Assembly (NCBI RefSeq): GCF_042650605.1
Contig: NZ_JBHSBN010000015.1
Span: forward strand, 103,857-167,856
DNA length: 64,000 bases
Reading direction: 5' to 3'
DNA from: Micromonospora_J zhanjiangensis
GTDB lineage: Bacteria > Actinomycetota > Actinomycetes > Mycobacteriales > Micromonosporaceae
The notes under the pieces were generated by a model, which saw only the letters and a program-made list of their open reading frames with translations, searched no databases and was not told the DNA's origin. Within the stretch, counting starts at the first letter, position 1. Each line of letters opens with the position of its first letter. Shown piece after piece: positions 9,762-17,667 of the stretch. Made by a program: the position numbers and the translations under genes.

Positions 9762-11638
9762 AGCCCTCCCGCGGCCTGCTCGCGCAACGCCCGGGCGTGC
9801 TGTTCCAGCGACAGCAGCTCGCCGAAGAGGGCGAAGTACTCGTCCTTGTTGGCCACCGGGTTGATCCGCTGCACCTTGGACTTCAGGTCCCGAATCCGCG
9901 CCATGACCGAGCCCCACTCCAACCGGGCCAGCGTGATCGAGACGTACCGTGGATCCGGCTCGCCGTCGATCCGCAGCGGCTCCACCGCCAGCTCGCCGAC
10001 CAGGGCCTGGGCGGCCAGGTCGGCGCAGGCGTCCCGGACCCGCTCGATCCAGACCGCGCCGCCGGTGGCCGCGGCCGCGCCGCCGGCCTCGGCCACCGCC
10101 TGCCGCACCACCACGTGTACGGGGTTCAGGTACGCCGTCGGGCCGAGCGCGTCGAACATCGGGCCGGCCAGCGCCGGCTCCTGCAACGCCAGCTTCAACG
10201 CCTCCCGCTCGACCAGCGCCTGCGGGCTGTCGATCGTCGGGTCGGGTCGGGTGGCCCGGCTCGGGGCGGGTGCGGTCCGTCCCTGGCCCTGCCCCTGGGC
10301 CGGGGCGTTCGCGGCGGCCAGCACGGCGCGCTGCACCGGCTCGATCTCCATGCCGAGGTCACCGGCGAGCTTGCGGACGTACTCGGGGCGCTTCTCCCGG
10401 TCCTTGAGTTTGGCCACCAGTGGCGCGGCCCGGCGCATCGCCTCGACCCGGCCGTCGACGGTGTCCAGGTCGTACCGGGAGATCACCTGGCGCAGCGCGA
10501 AGTCGACAAGCGGTTCGCGGCGCGCGACCAGGTCGCGGACCGCCAGGTCGCCCTTGGCCAGGCGCAGCTCGCACGGGTCCATGTTGTCGGGGCTGACCGC
10601 GATGAAGGTACGCCCGACGAAGCGCTGGTCGTCCTCGAACGCGCGCAGGGCCGCCTTCTGCCCGGCGGCGTCCCCGTCGAAGGTGAAAATGATCTCGCCG
10701 TCCCGGCCGTCGGTGTCCATCAACAGCCGGCGCAGCACCCCGATGTGGTCGGCACCGAACGAGGTGCCGCAGGTCGCCACCGCGACCGGTACGCCGGCCA
10801 GGTGACAGGCCATCACGTCGGTGTACCCCTCGACGATGACCGCCCGGCCCTGCCTGGCGATCTCCCGCTTGGCGTGGTCGATGCCGTAGAGCACGTGCGA
10901 CTTCTTGTAGATCGGCGTCTCCGGGGTGTTCAGGTACTTCGGGCCGTCGTCGTCGTCGAACAGCTTGCGGGCACCGAAGCCGATCACGTCGTTGGTGAGG
11001 TCCCGGATCGGCCAGAGCAGCCGGCGGCGGAACCGGTCGATCAGCGAGCCGGACCGGGCCTCCCGGGCCAGCCCGGCGGTGACCAGTTCCTGAGCGGTGA
11101 AGCCCCGCTGCCGCAGGTGCTTGGTGAGCGGGTCCCAGCCGGGCGGGGCGAAGCCGCACCCGTACGTCTGCGCGGCGGCCCGGTCGAAGCCGCGCCGGGC
11201 CAGGAACTCCCGGGCGGCCCGGGCGTCGGCCGTGCCGAGCTGGGCGGCGTAGAACTCGACCGCGGCGGCGTGCGCGGCGACCAGCCGCTGCTTCTGGCCC
11301 TGCTGCTGGCCGCGGGCCGGGGCCGGGCCGCCCTCGATGTAGCGCAGTTGCACGCCGGCCCGGGCGGCGAGCCGCTCGATCGACTCGACGAAGCTGAGAT
11401 GCTCGGCGTCCATCAGGAACTTGATGGCGTCGCCACCGGCGCCGCAGCCGAAACAGAACCAGACATTACGGGCGGGCGACACGTTGAACGAGGGCGACTT
11501 CTCGTCGTGGAACGGGCACAGGCCCTTGAGGTTGCCGCCACCGGCCGAGCGCAGGGTCACCGTCTCGGAGATGATGTCCGCGATCGACGTACGCTCCCGG
11601 ACCAGCGCGATGTCCTCGTCCCGGATCCGCCCAGCCAT
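9758..11638 (-). CDS. dnaG: DNA primase
   Basis: Primase of 626 residues that makes RNA primers for replication. Zinc-binding domain: C41, H44, C62 and C65 in CPFHDEK and WFCFGCG. The catalytic core includes the TOPRIM motifs VIVEGYTDVMACHLAG and IIFTFDGDAAGQKAAL. A C-terminal helicase-interaction domain starts near residue 450 after a Pro/Gln-rich linker. ATG 11638 is preferred because GAGGGGG precedes it and the protein then starts MAGRIRDEDIALVRERTSIA as in other actinobacterial DnaG proteins. The downstream gene overlaps by four bases. Length and motifs are normal, so this is the housekeeping copy. Confidence 0.97.
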   Translation of the reverse strand: MAGRIRDEDIALVRERTSIADIISETVTLRSAGGGNLKGLCPFHDEKSPSFNVSPARNVWFCFGCGAGGDAIKFLMDAEHLSFVESIERLAARAGVQLRYIEGGPAPARGQQQGQKQRLVAAHAAAVEFYAAQLGTADARAAREFLARRGFDRAAAQTYGCGFAPPGWDPLTKHLRQRGFTAQELVTAGLAREARSGSLIDRFRRRLLWPIRDLTNDVIGFGARKLFDDDDGPKYLNTPETPIYKKSHVLYGIDHAKREIARQGRAVIVEGYTDVMACHLAGVPVAVATCGTSFGADHIGVLRRLLMDTDGRDGEIIFTFDGDAAGQKAALRAFEDDQRFVGRTFIAVSPDNMDPCELRLAKGDLAVRDLVARREPLVDFALRQVISRYDLDTVDGRVEAMRRAAPLVAKLKDREKRPEYVRKLAGDLGMEIEPVQRAVLAAANAPAQGQGQGRTAPAPSRATRPDPTIDSPQALVEREALKLALQEPALAGPMFDALGPTAYLNPVHVVVRQAVAEAGGAAAATGGAVWIERVRDACADLAAQALVGELAVEPLRIDGEPDPRYVSITLARLEWGSVMARIRDLKSKVQRINPVANKDEYFALFGELLSLEQHARALREQAAGGL

Positions 11639-11766
11639 CGCCCACCCCCTCGCCCTGACATCCTGCCCTGCCCCACCCACCCCGCCCCGCCCGGGTCGGA
11701 GTACCTGGGCCGCCCTGCCGCACAGATAGGATGGCGGGAATGTCGGCGCGTGCTGAGAGGGGCCGA

Positions 11767-11955
11767 GTGTCCAATATCCCCGAGCCCGACCCGACTGCGT
11801 CGAACCTGTACGCGGCGTTGATGGCACGCGGCGTGATCAAGCTCAAAGCCACAACGACCAGCGACCTAGATAGTTTGCCGCGGTACCGGATCCCGGACGA
11901 CGTGTCACCGTTGGACGCACTTCTCGCCGAACGCGAACGGGAACCGGAAAGCTGA
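11767..11955 (+). CDS. Small conserved-looking hypothetical protein
   Basis: Protein of 62 residues beginning with GTG 11767 after AGAGGGG. It contains PDPTASNLYAALMARGVIKL and RYRIPDDVSPLDALLAERER, a balanced soluble composition with codon use like its neighbours, which supports a real gene. It diverges from dnaG and converges on the XRE regulator gene. No domain recognised. Its position beside a small XRE gene is reminiscent of toxin-antitoxin pairs, but the convergent order and lack of motifs do not support that. Confidence 0.6.
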   Translation: MSNIPEPDPTASNLYAALMARGVIKLKATTTSDLDSLPRYRIPDDVSPLDALLAEREREPES

Positions 11956-11969
11956 CCGGAGCGGACCGC

Positions 11970-12230
11970 TCAGGCGGGGCGGGCGGTGCCAGTCGAGTTG
12001 GCCTCGCCGAGCCGGGGGAACGGCTCGACCGAGAAGATCACCTCGACCGGCACCTCGAAGTACGCGGCGAGCCGCAGCGCCAGATAGAGGCTGGGCCGAA
12101 ACTCGCCGCGTTCCAGGTAGCCCACCGTCTGGTAGTGCACGCCGAGCGCCTCGGCCAACTGGCGGCGGGAGATCCCGCGTTCGGCGCGCAGCATGGCGAT
12201 CCGGTTGTAGACCGTCTCACTCGTCGACAC
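11970..12230 (-). CDS. XRE-family helix-turn-helix regulator
   Basis: Protein of 86 residues, almost entirely one XRE domain: RIAMLRAERGISRRQLAEAL then GVHYQTVGYLERGEFRPSLY, followed by LRLAAYFEVPVEVIFSVEPF. Such short proteins typically accompany ABC-2 exporters of this kind. GTG 12230 follows AGGAGA and lies eight bases after the permease stop, so it is the third gene of the exporter operon. It probably regulates the operon, perhaps at the palindrome at 14090-14111, but that is inferred from position only. Confidence 0.9.
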   Translation of the reverse strand: MSTSETVYNRIAMLRAERGISRRQLAEALGVHYQTVGYLERGEFRPSLYLALRLAAYFEVPVEVIFSVEPFPRLGEANSTGTARPA

Positions 12231-12238
12231 GCGCTCTC

Positions 12239-13087
12239 CTAGCTGATCCGCTGCATGGCCTTCTCGCGACGCGCCGCGACGCTGGACCCGGACTCGCGCC
12301 GGGCCATCCGGCGCAGCACGATCGGGGCGAGCACCAGCCCGAGCGCGGCCCACAGGCCGAGCATGCCGAACGTCTCCAGGTGCCGCCACGAGTGCCCGAG
12401 CTCGACCGCCGCCATGTTGTCGGGCAGCAGCGCCGAGCGCATCCCCAACCCTAGCCAGTAGATCGGCAATGCCTCAGCGATGCCCTGCACCCAGCCGGGC
12501 AGGCCGTTGATCGGATAGAAGATGCCGGAGATGGCGACCGCGCCCATCACCGGCAGGCTGATCAGTCCCATGTTGCGCGGGTTGTCGAAGACCGCGCCCA
12601 GGACCGCGCCGAGCGGCAGCGTCGCCACCAGGCCGACCACCAGGACCAGCAGCAGGGTCAGCCAGTTGCCGAGGCCGAGGTGCAGGCCGTCCAGGAAGAA
12701 CATCGCGGGGATCAACTGCAGCAGCAGGCCGATCACCGCCATCCCGGCGATGGCCACGATCTTCCCGATCAGGTAGCCCAGCATGCCGTTGGGGATCGCC
12801 TTGGCCCGCAGCAGGGTGCCGTCCTCGCGTTCGACGGTGAGCTGTCCCCCCACCCCGAGCAGTCCGCTGAACACCAGACCCATGCCCAGCGTGCCGGGCA
12901 ACGTGCGGGCGCCGAGCGAGAAGCCGGTGCCGGGCACCGTCGCGTCCCGCATGAAGAACATCACGACCAGCAGGATCACCGTGGGGAAGAAGTACGTCCA
13001 CAGATCCTGGGCGTTGGTGAAGCTGTTGCGCAGTTCGGTCCGGCCGCGGAACAGTCCCGCCCGGACGGCGACCATGATGGGGTTCAT
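12239..13087 (-). CDS. ABC-2 type transporter permease
   Basis: Integral membrane protein of 282 residues with six predicted helices, for example LWTYFFPTVILLVVMFFM, LLLVLVVGLVATLPLGAVLG and MGAVAISGIFYPINGLP, the last carrying the FYP-type loop of ABC-2 permeases. ATG 13087 overlaps the stop of the ATPase gene as ATGA, so the pair is translationally coupled. The C-terminal tail is basic and cytoplasmic. It would form an exporter with the upstream ATPase; the cargo is unknown. Confidence 0.93.
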   Translation of the reverse strand: MNPIMVAVRAGLFRGRTELRNSFTNAQDLWTYFFPTVILLVVMFFMRDATVPGTGFSLGARTLPGTLGMGLVFSGLLGVGGQLTVEREDGTLLRAKAIPNGMLGYLIGKIVAIAGMAVIGLLLQLIPAMFFLDGLHLGLGNWLTLLLVLVVGLVATLPLGAVLGAVFDNPRNMGLISLPVMGAVAISGIFYPINGLPGWVQGIAEALPIYWLGLGMRSALLPDNMAAVELGHSWRHLETFGMLGLWAALGLVLAPIVLRRMARRESGSSVAARREKAMQRIS

Positions 13088-14055
13088 CCGTTCTTCCCTT
13101 CCAACGCGTGGGCCGCCGCGTCGCCCCGGCCACCGGACTCCTGCTCGTAGACCAGCGTCATGTAGGTGTCCTCCAGGCTGGCCCGACGCACCTCCAACTC
13201 GCCGATGCCGTCGCCGTACTGCTTGAACAGGTCGTGCACGAACCGGGTGGCATCGGCGGTGGCGTGCACGAACCGGCCGCCGCCCTGGGTCCAGCGCACC
13301 TCGGCCTCGCCGGCCACCCGCCGGGACAGTTCGTCGGCCGAGCCGTCGGCGATGATCCGGCCGCCGGACAGGATCAGGATCCGGTCGGCCAGCTTCTCCG
13401 CCTCGTCCAGGTCGTGCGTGGTCAGCAGGATCGTGGTGTCGTCCAGGTCGGCGAGCCGGTGCATCAGGTCGTGGAACTCCCGCCGGGCCGCCGGGTCGAA
13501 GCCGACCGTCGGCTCGTCGAGGAAGAGCAACTCGGGCCGGCCGACGATGCCGACCGCCACGTCCAGCCGGCGGCGCTGACCGCCGGAGAGCCGGGACACC
13601 CGCTGCCGGGCCTGCTCGGTCAGCCCGACCGTGGCGAGCAGGTCGTCGACGTCCCAGGGCCGGCGGATCCGGTCGGTGGAGTACGCCGAGTAGAACGACC
13701 CGAGGTGCGCGAGCAGTTCGCGGACCCGCCACTTGCCGTGGTCCCGCCAGGACTGCAGCACCACACCCAGCCGGGCCCGCCAGTGCTCGTCGCCCCGGCC
13801 TGGATCCACGCCCAGCACCCGCACCTCGCCGGCCGAGCGCATCCGGAAGCCTTCGAGGATCTCGATGGTGGTGGACTTGCCGGCCCCGTTCGGCCCGAGC
13901 AGGGCCAGCACCTCGCCGTGCCGGGCGGTGAAGCTGACGCCGTCGAGAACGTCCTTGGTCCCGTAACGCATCCGCAGGTCACGGACGTCGAGCGCGACGC
14001 CGTCATCGGGTGGTTCGGCCACCCGAGGCGCGTCCGCCGCCTGTAGCGATGTCAC
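13084..14055 (-). CDS. ABC transporter ATP-binding protein
   Basis: ATPase of 323 residues. Walker A LLGPNGAGKSTT, signature RLSGGQRRRLD, Walker B LLFLDEPTVGFDP and H-loop LLTTHDLDEAEKLA are intact; the extended C-terminus ends with RASLEDTYMTLVYEQESGG. The Q-loop region reads VVLQSWRDHGKWRVRELLAH, an unusual variant shared by a subgroup of ABC-2 exporters. GTG 14055 has GGGGGAGA just upstream. It heads a three-gene operon (ATPase, permease, XRE regulator) and is preceded by an inverted repeat that may be the operator. Confidence 0.93.
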   Translation of the reverse strand: MTSLQAADAPRVAEPPDDGVALDVRDLRMRYGTKDVLDGVSFTARHGEVLALLGPNGAGKSTTIEILEGFRMRSAGEVRVLGVDPGRGDEHWRARLGVVLQSWRDHGKWRVRELLAHLGSFYSAYSTDRIRRPWDVDDLLATVGLTEQARQRVSRLSGGQRRRLDVAVGIVGRPELLFLDEPTVGFDPAARREFHDLMHRLADLDDTTILLTTHDLDEAEKLADRILILSGGRIIADGSADELSRRVAGEAEVRWTQGGGRFVHATADATRFVHDLFKQYGDGIGELEVRRASLEDTYMTLVYEQESGGRGDAAAHALEGKNG

Positions 14056-14089
14056 AGCTCTCCCCCTAGCCGCTCAAGTGATACCGCAG

Positions 14090-14111
14090 AATGTAGCATG
14101 GATACTACATT
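14090..14111. promoter_or_regulatory. Inverted repeat upstream of ABC-XRE operon
   Basis: AATGTAG (14090-14096) and CTACATT (14105-14111) are perfect 7-bp arms with an 8-bp spacer, 35 bp before the ATPase start. The arms contain TANNNT hexamers suitable as -10 boxes in either direction. The string AATGTAGCAT recurs at 17689-17698 in front of the PaaX-like gene, so part of the signal may be a promoter element rather than an operator. Confidence 0.5.
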
Positions 14112-14337
14112 TGGAAGCGGGTCGAACTGGGTCGGTTTTCCGTCAGCGGCGCCACGGGAGGGCGGCGCCACCGGCGACGCGCACGCTCAGGCCCTGAAGG
14201 AGGCATTGGAGGACGGCGAGGAGGTGTGAAGGCCGCCCGTTGGCCGCCCCCTCCCCCGCCAGCCCCCTGCCCTGGTACGCGGGGAAGGACGCTCCGGCGG
14301 CCAGGAAGGCGAAGGCCGCCGGCTGAGCGCTACGGAA
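14112..14337. other. Region without a confident gene; possible coding remnants
   Basis: Between the ABC operon promoter and the terminator of the excisionase-like gene there is no convincing complete gene. On the plus strand two short open stretches look like C-terminal tails in different frames: one ending LKEALEDGEEV at a TGA near 14228, another ending DAPAARKAKAAG at a TGA near 14325. They could be debris of a decayed gene at the edge of the mobile remnant, or chance. Confidence 0.3.
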
Positions 14338-14367
14338 AACGGCCCGGACCGATCGGTCCGGGCCGTT
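14338..14367. terminator. Perfect palindromic terminator after excisionase-like gene
   Basis: Arms 14338-14352 and 14353-14367 are exact 15-bp reverse complements (AACGGCCCGGACCGA and its complement). It lies 18 bp after the stop of the minus-strand HTH gene. There is an A-rich stretch on the left side (GGAAAAC), which reads as a U-run on the minus-strand transcript, supporting termination of that gene. Confidence 0.75.
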
Positions 14368-14384
14368 GCGTGTCTGCTGGCCGT

Positions 14385-14591
14385 TCAGGGCTCCTCTTCG
14401 GGAGCGGCCTGGTGGGGGCGGTAGGTCCTGATCCACTCCTCCACCGCCGCGCGCTCCCAGACCCGCACCTTCCCGCTGGCCACGGTGTCCACGGGGACGG
14501 GGAAGGTCGCACGGTTCGTGATCTCCGTGGCCCGCGTGCGCGACACGCCACCGAGCATTTCCGCGATGTCGGACAGGGCCACCAGTCTCAC
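14385..14591 (-). CDS. Excisionase-like helix-turn-helix protein
   Basis: Protein of 68 residues from GTG 14591. LSDIAEMLGGVSRTRATEIT followed by NRATFPVPVDTV and GKVRVWERAAVEEWIRTYR is the winged HTH_17/AlpA pattern used by excisionases and related recombination directionality factors or phage-like regulators. A strong terminator follows. It diverges from two tiny coupled genes, and the gap carries repeated GTGGCAA half-sites. No integrase or replication gene is visible next to it, so it may be a leftover of an integrative element or a domesticated regulator. Confidence 0.75.
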   Translation of the reverse strand: MRLVALSDIAEMLGGVSRTRATEITNRATFPVPVDTVASGKVRVWERAAVEEWIRTYRPHQAAPEEEP

Positions 14592-14623
14592 GCCCTGACC
14601 GTATGTACGTGCAACCCGCACAC

Positions 14624-14679
14624 GTTGCCACTTCCAACCTTGACGGTGTGCACGTGGCAGGGGAGGCTGGAGTGGCAAC
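14624..14679. promoter_or_regulatory. Inverted and repeated GTGGCAA half-sites
   Basis: GTTGCCACT (14624-14632) and AGTGGCAAC (14671-14679) are perfect 9-bp inverted copies 38 bp apart, and a related CACGTGGCAGG lies between them near 14651-14661. All fall in the divergent promoter of the excisionase-like gene and the small plus-strand genes. A cooperative binding region for the HTH protein is plausible but unproven. Confidence 0.5.
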
Positions 14680-14753
14680 ACGAGGGGTAGCGGTCCGGCC
14701 ACGCGCACTCAGACTCCGTGGCCGGGCCTGCCCGTTTCCTGGAGGAGGAGCAC

Positions 14754-14942
14754 GTGGAGCAACCGGTCCCCCGCGAGGTCTGGATACCGGCGCTTGCCAA
14801 AAGGATCATCACCGCTCACCGGGACGTGGGGCACTGCAACAAATGCCGTACCGGCTCCATGGAGACATGCGAAACGCTGAGCTGGGCGCGGAGCCGGCTC
14901 CGCGCGTTCCGTACGGCCAGCGGCGGAACGGACCAGCCGTAG
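14754..14942 (+). CDS. Small Cys-containing protein of mobile-element type
   Basis: Protein of 62 residues from GTG 14754, preceded by GGAGGAGGAG. It contains LAKRIITAHRDVGHCNKCRT and METCETLSWARSRLRAF, with three cysteines (CNKC and a later C) that could bind a metal. Similar tiny Cys proteins accompany actinobacterial conjugative elements; this is family memory rather than a visible proof. It is coupled to the next gene, whose GTG overlaps the TAG stop by one base. Confidence 0.6.
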   Translation: MEQPVPREVWIPALAKRIITAHRDVGHCNKCRTGSMETCETLSWARSRLRAFRTASGGTDQP

Positions 14943-15241
14943 TGGCGGCCAGAATGCCCGTCCCCCGGCGGCCACGGCCGGACGCGGTCCCGACGTGCGT
15001 TGAGCCATGCTGCCAGCTCCGGCTGGACCTCCGGCCAGGCCAGGTCTTCAGGGTTGACCGCCGCGCGTCGGTCCAGTTCGACGGAGAGTGCGCCCTACTC
15101 TTCCGGCTCACGGCCGTGGAGCAACGGCTGACCTGTCACGGCTGGGTCTGGCTGACCGGCTACGTGCTCAGCGCGACCGGTGAGGCCCTGGAGAAACGGG
15201 AGATTTTCGTCCAGCTGGAGGGCCTCCAGCGGAACAAGTGA
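14942..15241 (+). CDS. Small hypothetical protein coupled to the preceding gene
   Basis: Protein of 99 residues from GTG 14942, overlapping the preceding stop (TAGTG). An Arg/Pro-rich start is followed by a compact beta-rich domain: QLRLDLRPGQVFRVDRRASV, LLFRLTAVEQRLTCHGWVWL and TGYVLSATGEALEKREIFVQ. This pattern of a small basic protein with a single compact domain resembles accessory genes of integrative elements in Micromonosporaceae. Function unknown. An ATG at 14954 is the alternative start. Confidence 0.6.
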   Translation: MAARMPVPRRPRPDAVPTCVEPCCQLRLDLRPGQVFRVDRRASVQFDGECALLFRLTAVEQRLTCHGWVWLTGYVLSATGEALEKREIFVQLEGLQRNK

Positions 15242-15305
15242 AGCCCACTGTTGTGACATTCAGCCACAATGGAGATCGACCCGACCGGGCCGTCAGGAGG
15301 ACTGG

Positions 15306-15989
15306 GTGACCGACCAGCAGGACGTCTCGCTGACCGTGGCGCTCGCCGAGTACGAGCACCTACGCGAGGCGCGGCGGGCCAACGACGAGATGTCGACCGC
15401 CCGGTTCAACTTCTTCCTGGTGGTGGCCACCGGTGCGACCGCGGTTGCCGGTGGCCTGCTCGGCGGCGCCGAGGCCGGTGCGGCCCGTACCGGAGCGGTG
15501 GCCGGGCTCGGCGGGCTGGTGCTGTTGCTCGGGCTGACCGTTTTCATCCGGCAGGTCGAATTCGTGAACCGGTCCCGGTTGTACGGAATCGCCCTCGACT
15601 CGATGCGCACCTACCTGGCCCGGCGAGCATCCGACGTCACGCCGTACCTGTTGATGCCGACGCTCGACGATCCCGGCGCGGACCGGCAGCGACCGCCCGG
15701 TGGACGGTGGTTGCGCGACGCGATCGGGCTGGCCGGCACGGTGGGCCTGGTCAACAGCGTGCTGATCGGCGCCGGCGCGGGCTGGGCGACGCACGGGACC
15801 GGCTCGGCCCGCTGGCTGACGGCCGCCGTGGGCGGCCTGGTGCTGGTCGTCTCGGCGACCGCGCACGTCTGGTACGTCAGCCGGCGCACCGCATGGGCCG
15901 CCCGCCGCATCCGGGCCGCAGTACGCCAGCGGCACGCCGTCCCGACCAGCACCGCCGCGATGGTCAGCACCTCGGATCCCGCCGGCTAA
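15306..15989 (+). CDS. Four-helix membrane protein of unknown function
   Basis: Membrane protein of 227 residues from GTG 15306, with AGGAGG upstream. A soluble N-terminal helix (LAEYEHLREARRANDEMSTA) leads into a first hydrophobic pair (FFLVVATGATAVAGGLLGGA and GLGGLVLLLGLTVFI) and, after a cytoplasmic stretch with YLARRASDVTPYLLMP, a second pair (IGLAGTVGLVNSVLIGAGAG and VGGLVLVVSATAHVWYV). The layout is reminiscent of small SLATT-like or related effector membrane domains but no family can be assigned. It stands alone downstream of the mobile-element-like genes. Confidence 0.75.
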   Translation: MTDQQDVSLTVALAEYEHLREARRANDEMSTARFNFFLVVATGATAVAGGLLGGAEAGAARTGAVAGLGGLVLLLGLTVFIRQVEFVNRSRLYGIALDSMRTYLARRASDVTPYLLMPTLDDPGADRQRPPGGRWLRDAIGLAGTVGLVNSVLIGAGAGWATHGTGSARWLTAAVGGLVLVVSATAHVWYVSRRTAWAARRIRAAVRQRHAVPTSTAAMVSTSDPAG

Positions 15990-16047
15990 GCCGGAACGGA
16001 CGAGCAACCGGGCCCGGTCAGCCGGAGCCGGCGAGAAACCGGCCCGG

Positions 16048-16887
16048 TCAGACGTCGGTCCGGCCGGCTTCCTCGGCCTCGATCTGGCGGTTCCAGTCGG
16101 GCTTCGACGAGCGCCAGCCCTCGTCGTCGACGCCGCGCCGCCAGTAGCCGGAGATGGACAGCCGGTCCAGCGGCACGCCGCGCTCGATCCGCAGCAGCCG
16201 GCGCAACTCCCGGACGAAGGTGGCCTCGCCGTGCACGAAGGCGTGCACCGCACCCGCTGGGAACTCCGCCGCGCGCACCGCCGCCACCAGGGCTTTCCCC
16301 ACGGTACGACCCTCGCGGTGCAGCCAGACGATCTCGGTGGCCGGGCCGGCGGCCAACTTGATCTCCTCCGCCGGACCGTCGACCTCGACGAAGACCCGGG
16401 CGACGGCGTCGACGGGCAGCCGGTCCAGGGCCGCGCCGATGGCCGGCAGCGCGCTCTCGTCGCCGACCAGCAGGTGCCAGTCGGTGGTCGGGTCCGGCGC
16501 GTACGCGCCACCGGGGCCGAGCAGGTTGATCACGTCACCGGGGCGGGCGTTCGCGGCCCACGGACCGGCCAGGCCCTCGTCGCCGTGGTACACGAACTCG
16601 ATGGTCAACTCGCCGGTGGCCGGGTCCCAGGCGCGAACGGTGTAGCTGCGCAGCCGGGGCCACCGGTCCCGGGGCAGGTCGCGCCGGATCGCCTCGATGT
16701 CCACCGGTTCCGGGTACGTCACGCCGGGCGGCGGGAACAGCAGCTTGACGTAGCTGTCGGTCCAGTCGGCGGGCGCGAACCCGGCCAGCCCGTCGCCGCC
16801 GAGCACCACCCGGATCAGATGCGGGGTGAGTCGCTCGGTGCGCACCACCCGGGCCGCATGGACCTTCTTCTTCCGCTGCTCCGCCAT
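16048..16887 (-). CDS. Siderophore-interacting protein (FAD/NAD(P)H ferric-siderophore reductase)
   Basis: Cytoplasmic reductase of 279 residues that would release iron from imported ferric siderophores. The FAD-binding half contains RLRSYTVRAWDPATGELTIE and FVYHGDEGLAGPWA; the NAD-binding half has LLVGDESALPAIGAAL, with the conserved DESALPAI motif, and ends with SISGYWRRGVDDEGW. ATG 16887 lies two bases from an IdeR/DmdR-type iron box, and TAACCT sits seven bases upstream of the ATG, so transcription probably starts at or very near the start codon. Iron repression is therefore strongly suggested. The upstream membrane gene ends inside the iron box, so the two genes are separately controlled. 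Confidence 0.94.
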   Translation of the reverse strand: MAEQRKKKVHAARVVRTERLTPHLIRVVLGGDGLAGFAPADWTDSYVKLLFPPPGVTYPEPVDIEAIRRDLPRDRWPRLRSYTVRAWDPATGELTIEFVYHGDEGLAGPWAANARPGDVINLLGPGGAYAPDPTTDWHLLVGDESALPAIGAALDRLPVDAVARVFVEVDGPAEEIKLAAGPATEIVWLHREGRTVGKALVAAVRAAEFPAGAVHAFVHGEATFVRELRRLLRIERGVPLDRLSISGYWRRGVDDEGWRSSKPDWNRQIEAEEAGRTDV

Positions 16888-16888
16888 G

Positions 16889-16910
16889 CGACTTAGGTTA
16901 CCCTAAGTCG
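16889..16910. promoter_or_regulatory. Iron box (IdeR/DmdR-type operator) at SIP promoter
   Basis: CGACTTAGG (16889-16897) and CCTAAGTCG (16902-16910) form a perfect inverted repeat around TTAC; the core TTAGGTTACCCTAA matches the actinobacterial iron-box pattern TTAGGTTAG-type half-sites. It overlaps the putative -10 (TAACCT on the minus strand) and ends two bases from the start codon, so bound IdeR would block the promoter. Confidence 0.85.
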
Positions 16911-17641
16911 CCGGCCGGGGCGGTCGCCGCCCCCGGCACCCGACCGTTGGCCGGGGCACCCGGCGCCAGCGGGTCCGGCGCCGACGGGCCGCCCGACACG
17001 GGGAAGGCCGGATCGGCCGCGGCCGCCCTGGCCCGGCTGCGCCGGGCGTAGCCGACTGTCCAGAAGACGAGGGCGGCGATCACCACGAACGGCAGGATGT
17101 TCGAGACCAGCACCATCGTGCCGACCGGCAGCTGGTAGCTGAGCACGATCCGGATGATCGCCTCGACCAGGAAGGTGGTCCCCCACACCAGGGTCAGCAC
17201 CCGCTGGGTACGCCGGAAGCCGGCGTACCGCCAGAGCCCGTTCCACCAGGCCAGCCGCTCGGCGGACCCGTCGGTGGCGAACTTGCGCCCGAAGTAGAAC
17301 ATCAGCGGCCGGGGCATCAGCAGCGAGCCGAGCAGGACGAGACCGAACAGCCCGGTCACGGCCGACTCCTTGACCAGCGCCAACCGCTCGCTGTCGAAGA
17401 TCACCGAGCTGGCCACCCCGAGGCCGATGAGGACGAGGGTGAGCACGCCGAAGTCGTCGATCCGGCGTCGGATCAGATAACTCCCGAGGATCTCGACCGC
17501 CGGCCAGACCGCGCTGATCGCCAGTGCGGCCACCACGCCCGTCCCCCGGTCGACGAGGACGGCGTAGGTCAGGTAGGGCAACACGACGTTGAACACGATC
17601 GTGGGGCCGAAGTGGAGGAGTAGTGCCCGGAACCGTGCCAT
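16898..17641 (-). CDS. VC0807-family membrane protein
   Basis: Integral membrane protein of 247 residues with about six helices, starting MARFRALLLHFGPTIVFNVV. The conserved LPYLTYAVL, SAVWPAVEILGSYLIRRRID and LMPRPLMFYFGRKFAT stretches match the VC0807-type family of unknown function. ATG 17641 is chosen for the GGGAGA five bases upstream; an ATG at 17665 has none. It diverges from the PaaX-like regulator, which may control it. A Pro/Ala-rich tail of about 40 residues ends within the iron box of the next gene. Confidence 0.87.
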   Translation of the reverse strand: MARFRALLLHFGPTIVFNVVLPYLTYAVLVDRGTGVVAALAISAVWPAVEILGSYLIRRRIDDFGVLTLVLIGLGVASSVIFDSERLALVKESAVTGLFGLVLLGSLLMPRPLMFYFGRKFATDGSAERLAWWNGLWRYAGFRRTQRVLTLVWGTTFLVEAIIRIVLSYQLPVGTMVLVSNILPFVVIAALVFWTVGYARRSRARAAAADPAFPVSGGPSAPDPLAPGAPANGRVPGAATAPAGDLG

Positions 17642-17667
17642 CGCCGTCTCCCAGATATACGACAACT

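Noticed and set aside
14226..14690. Plus-strand frame overlapping the excisionase-like gene
   Set aside because: Pro/Arg-rich, crosses a perfect terminator palindrome and runs antisense to the HTH gene.
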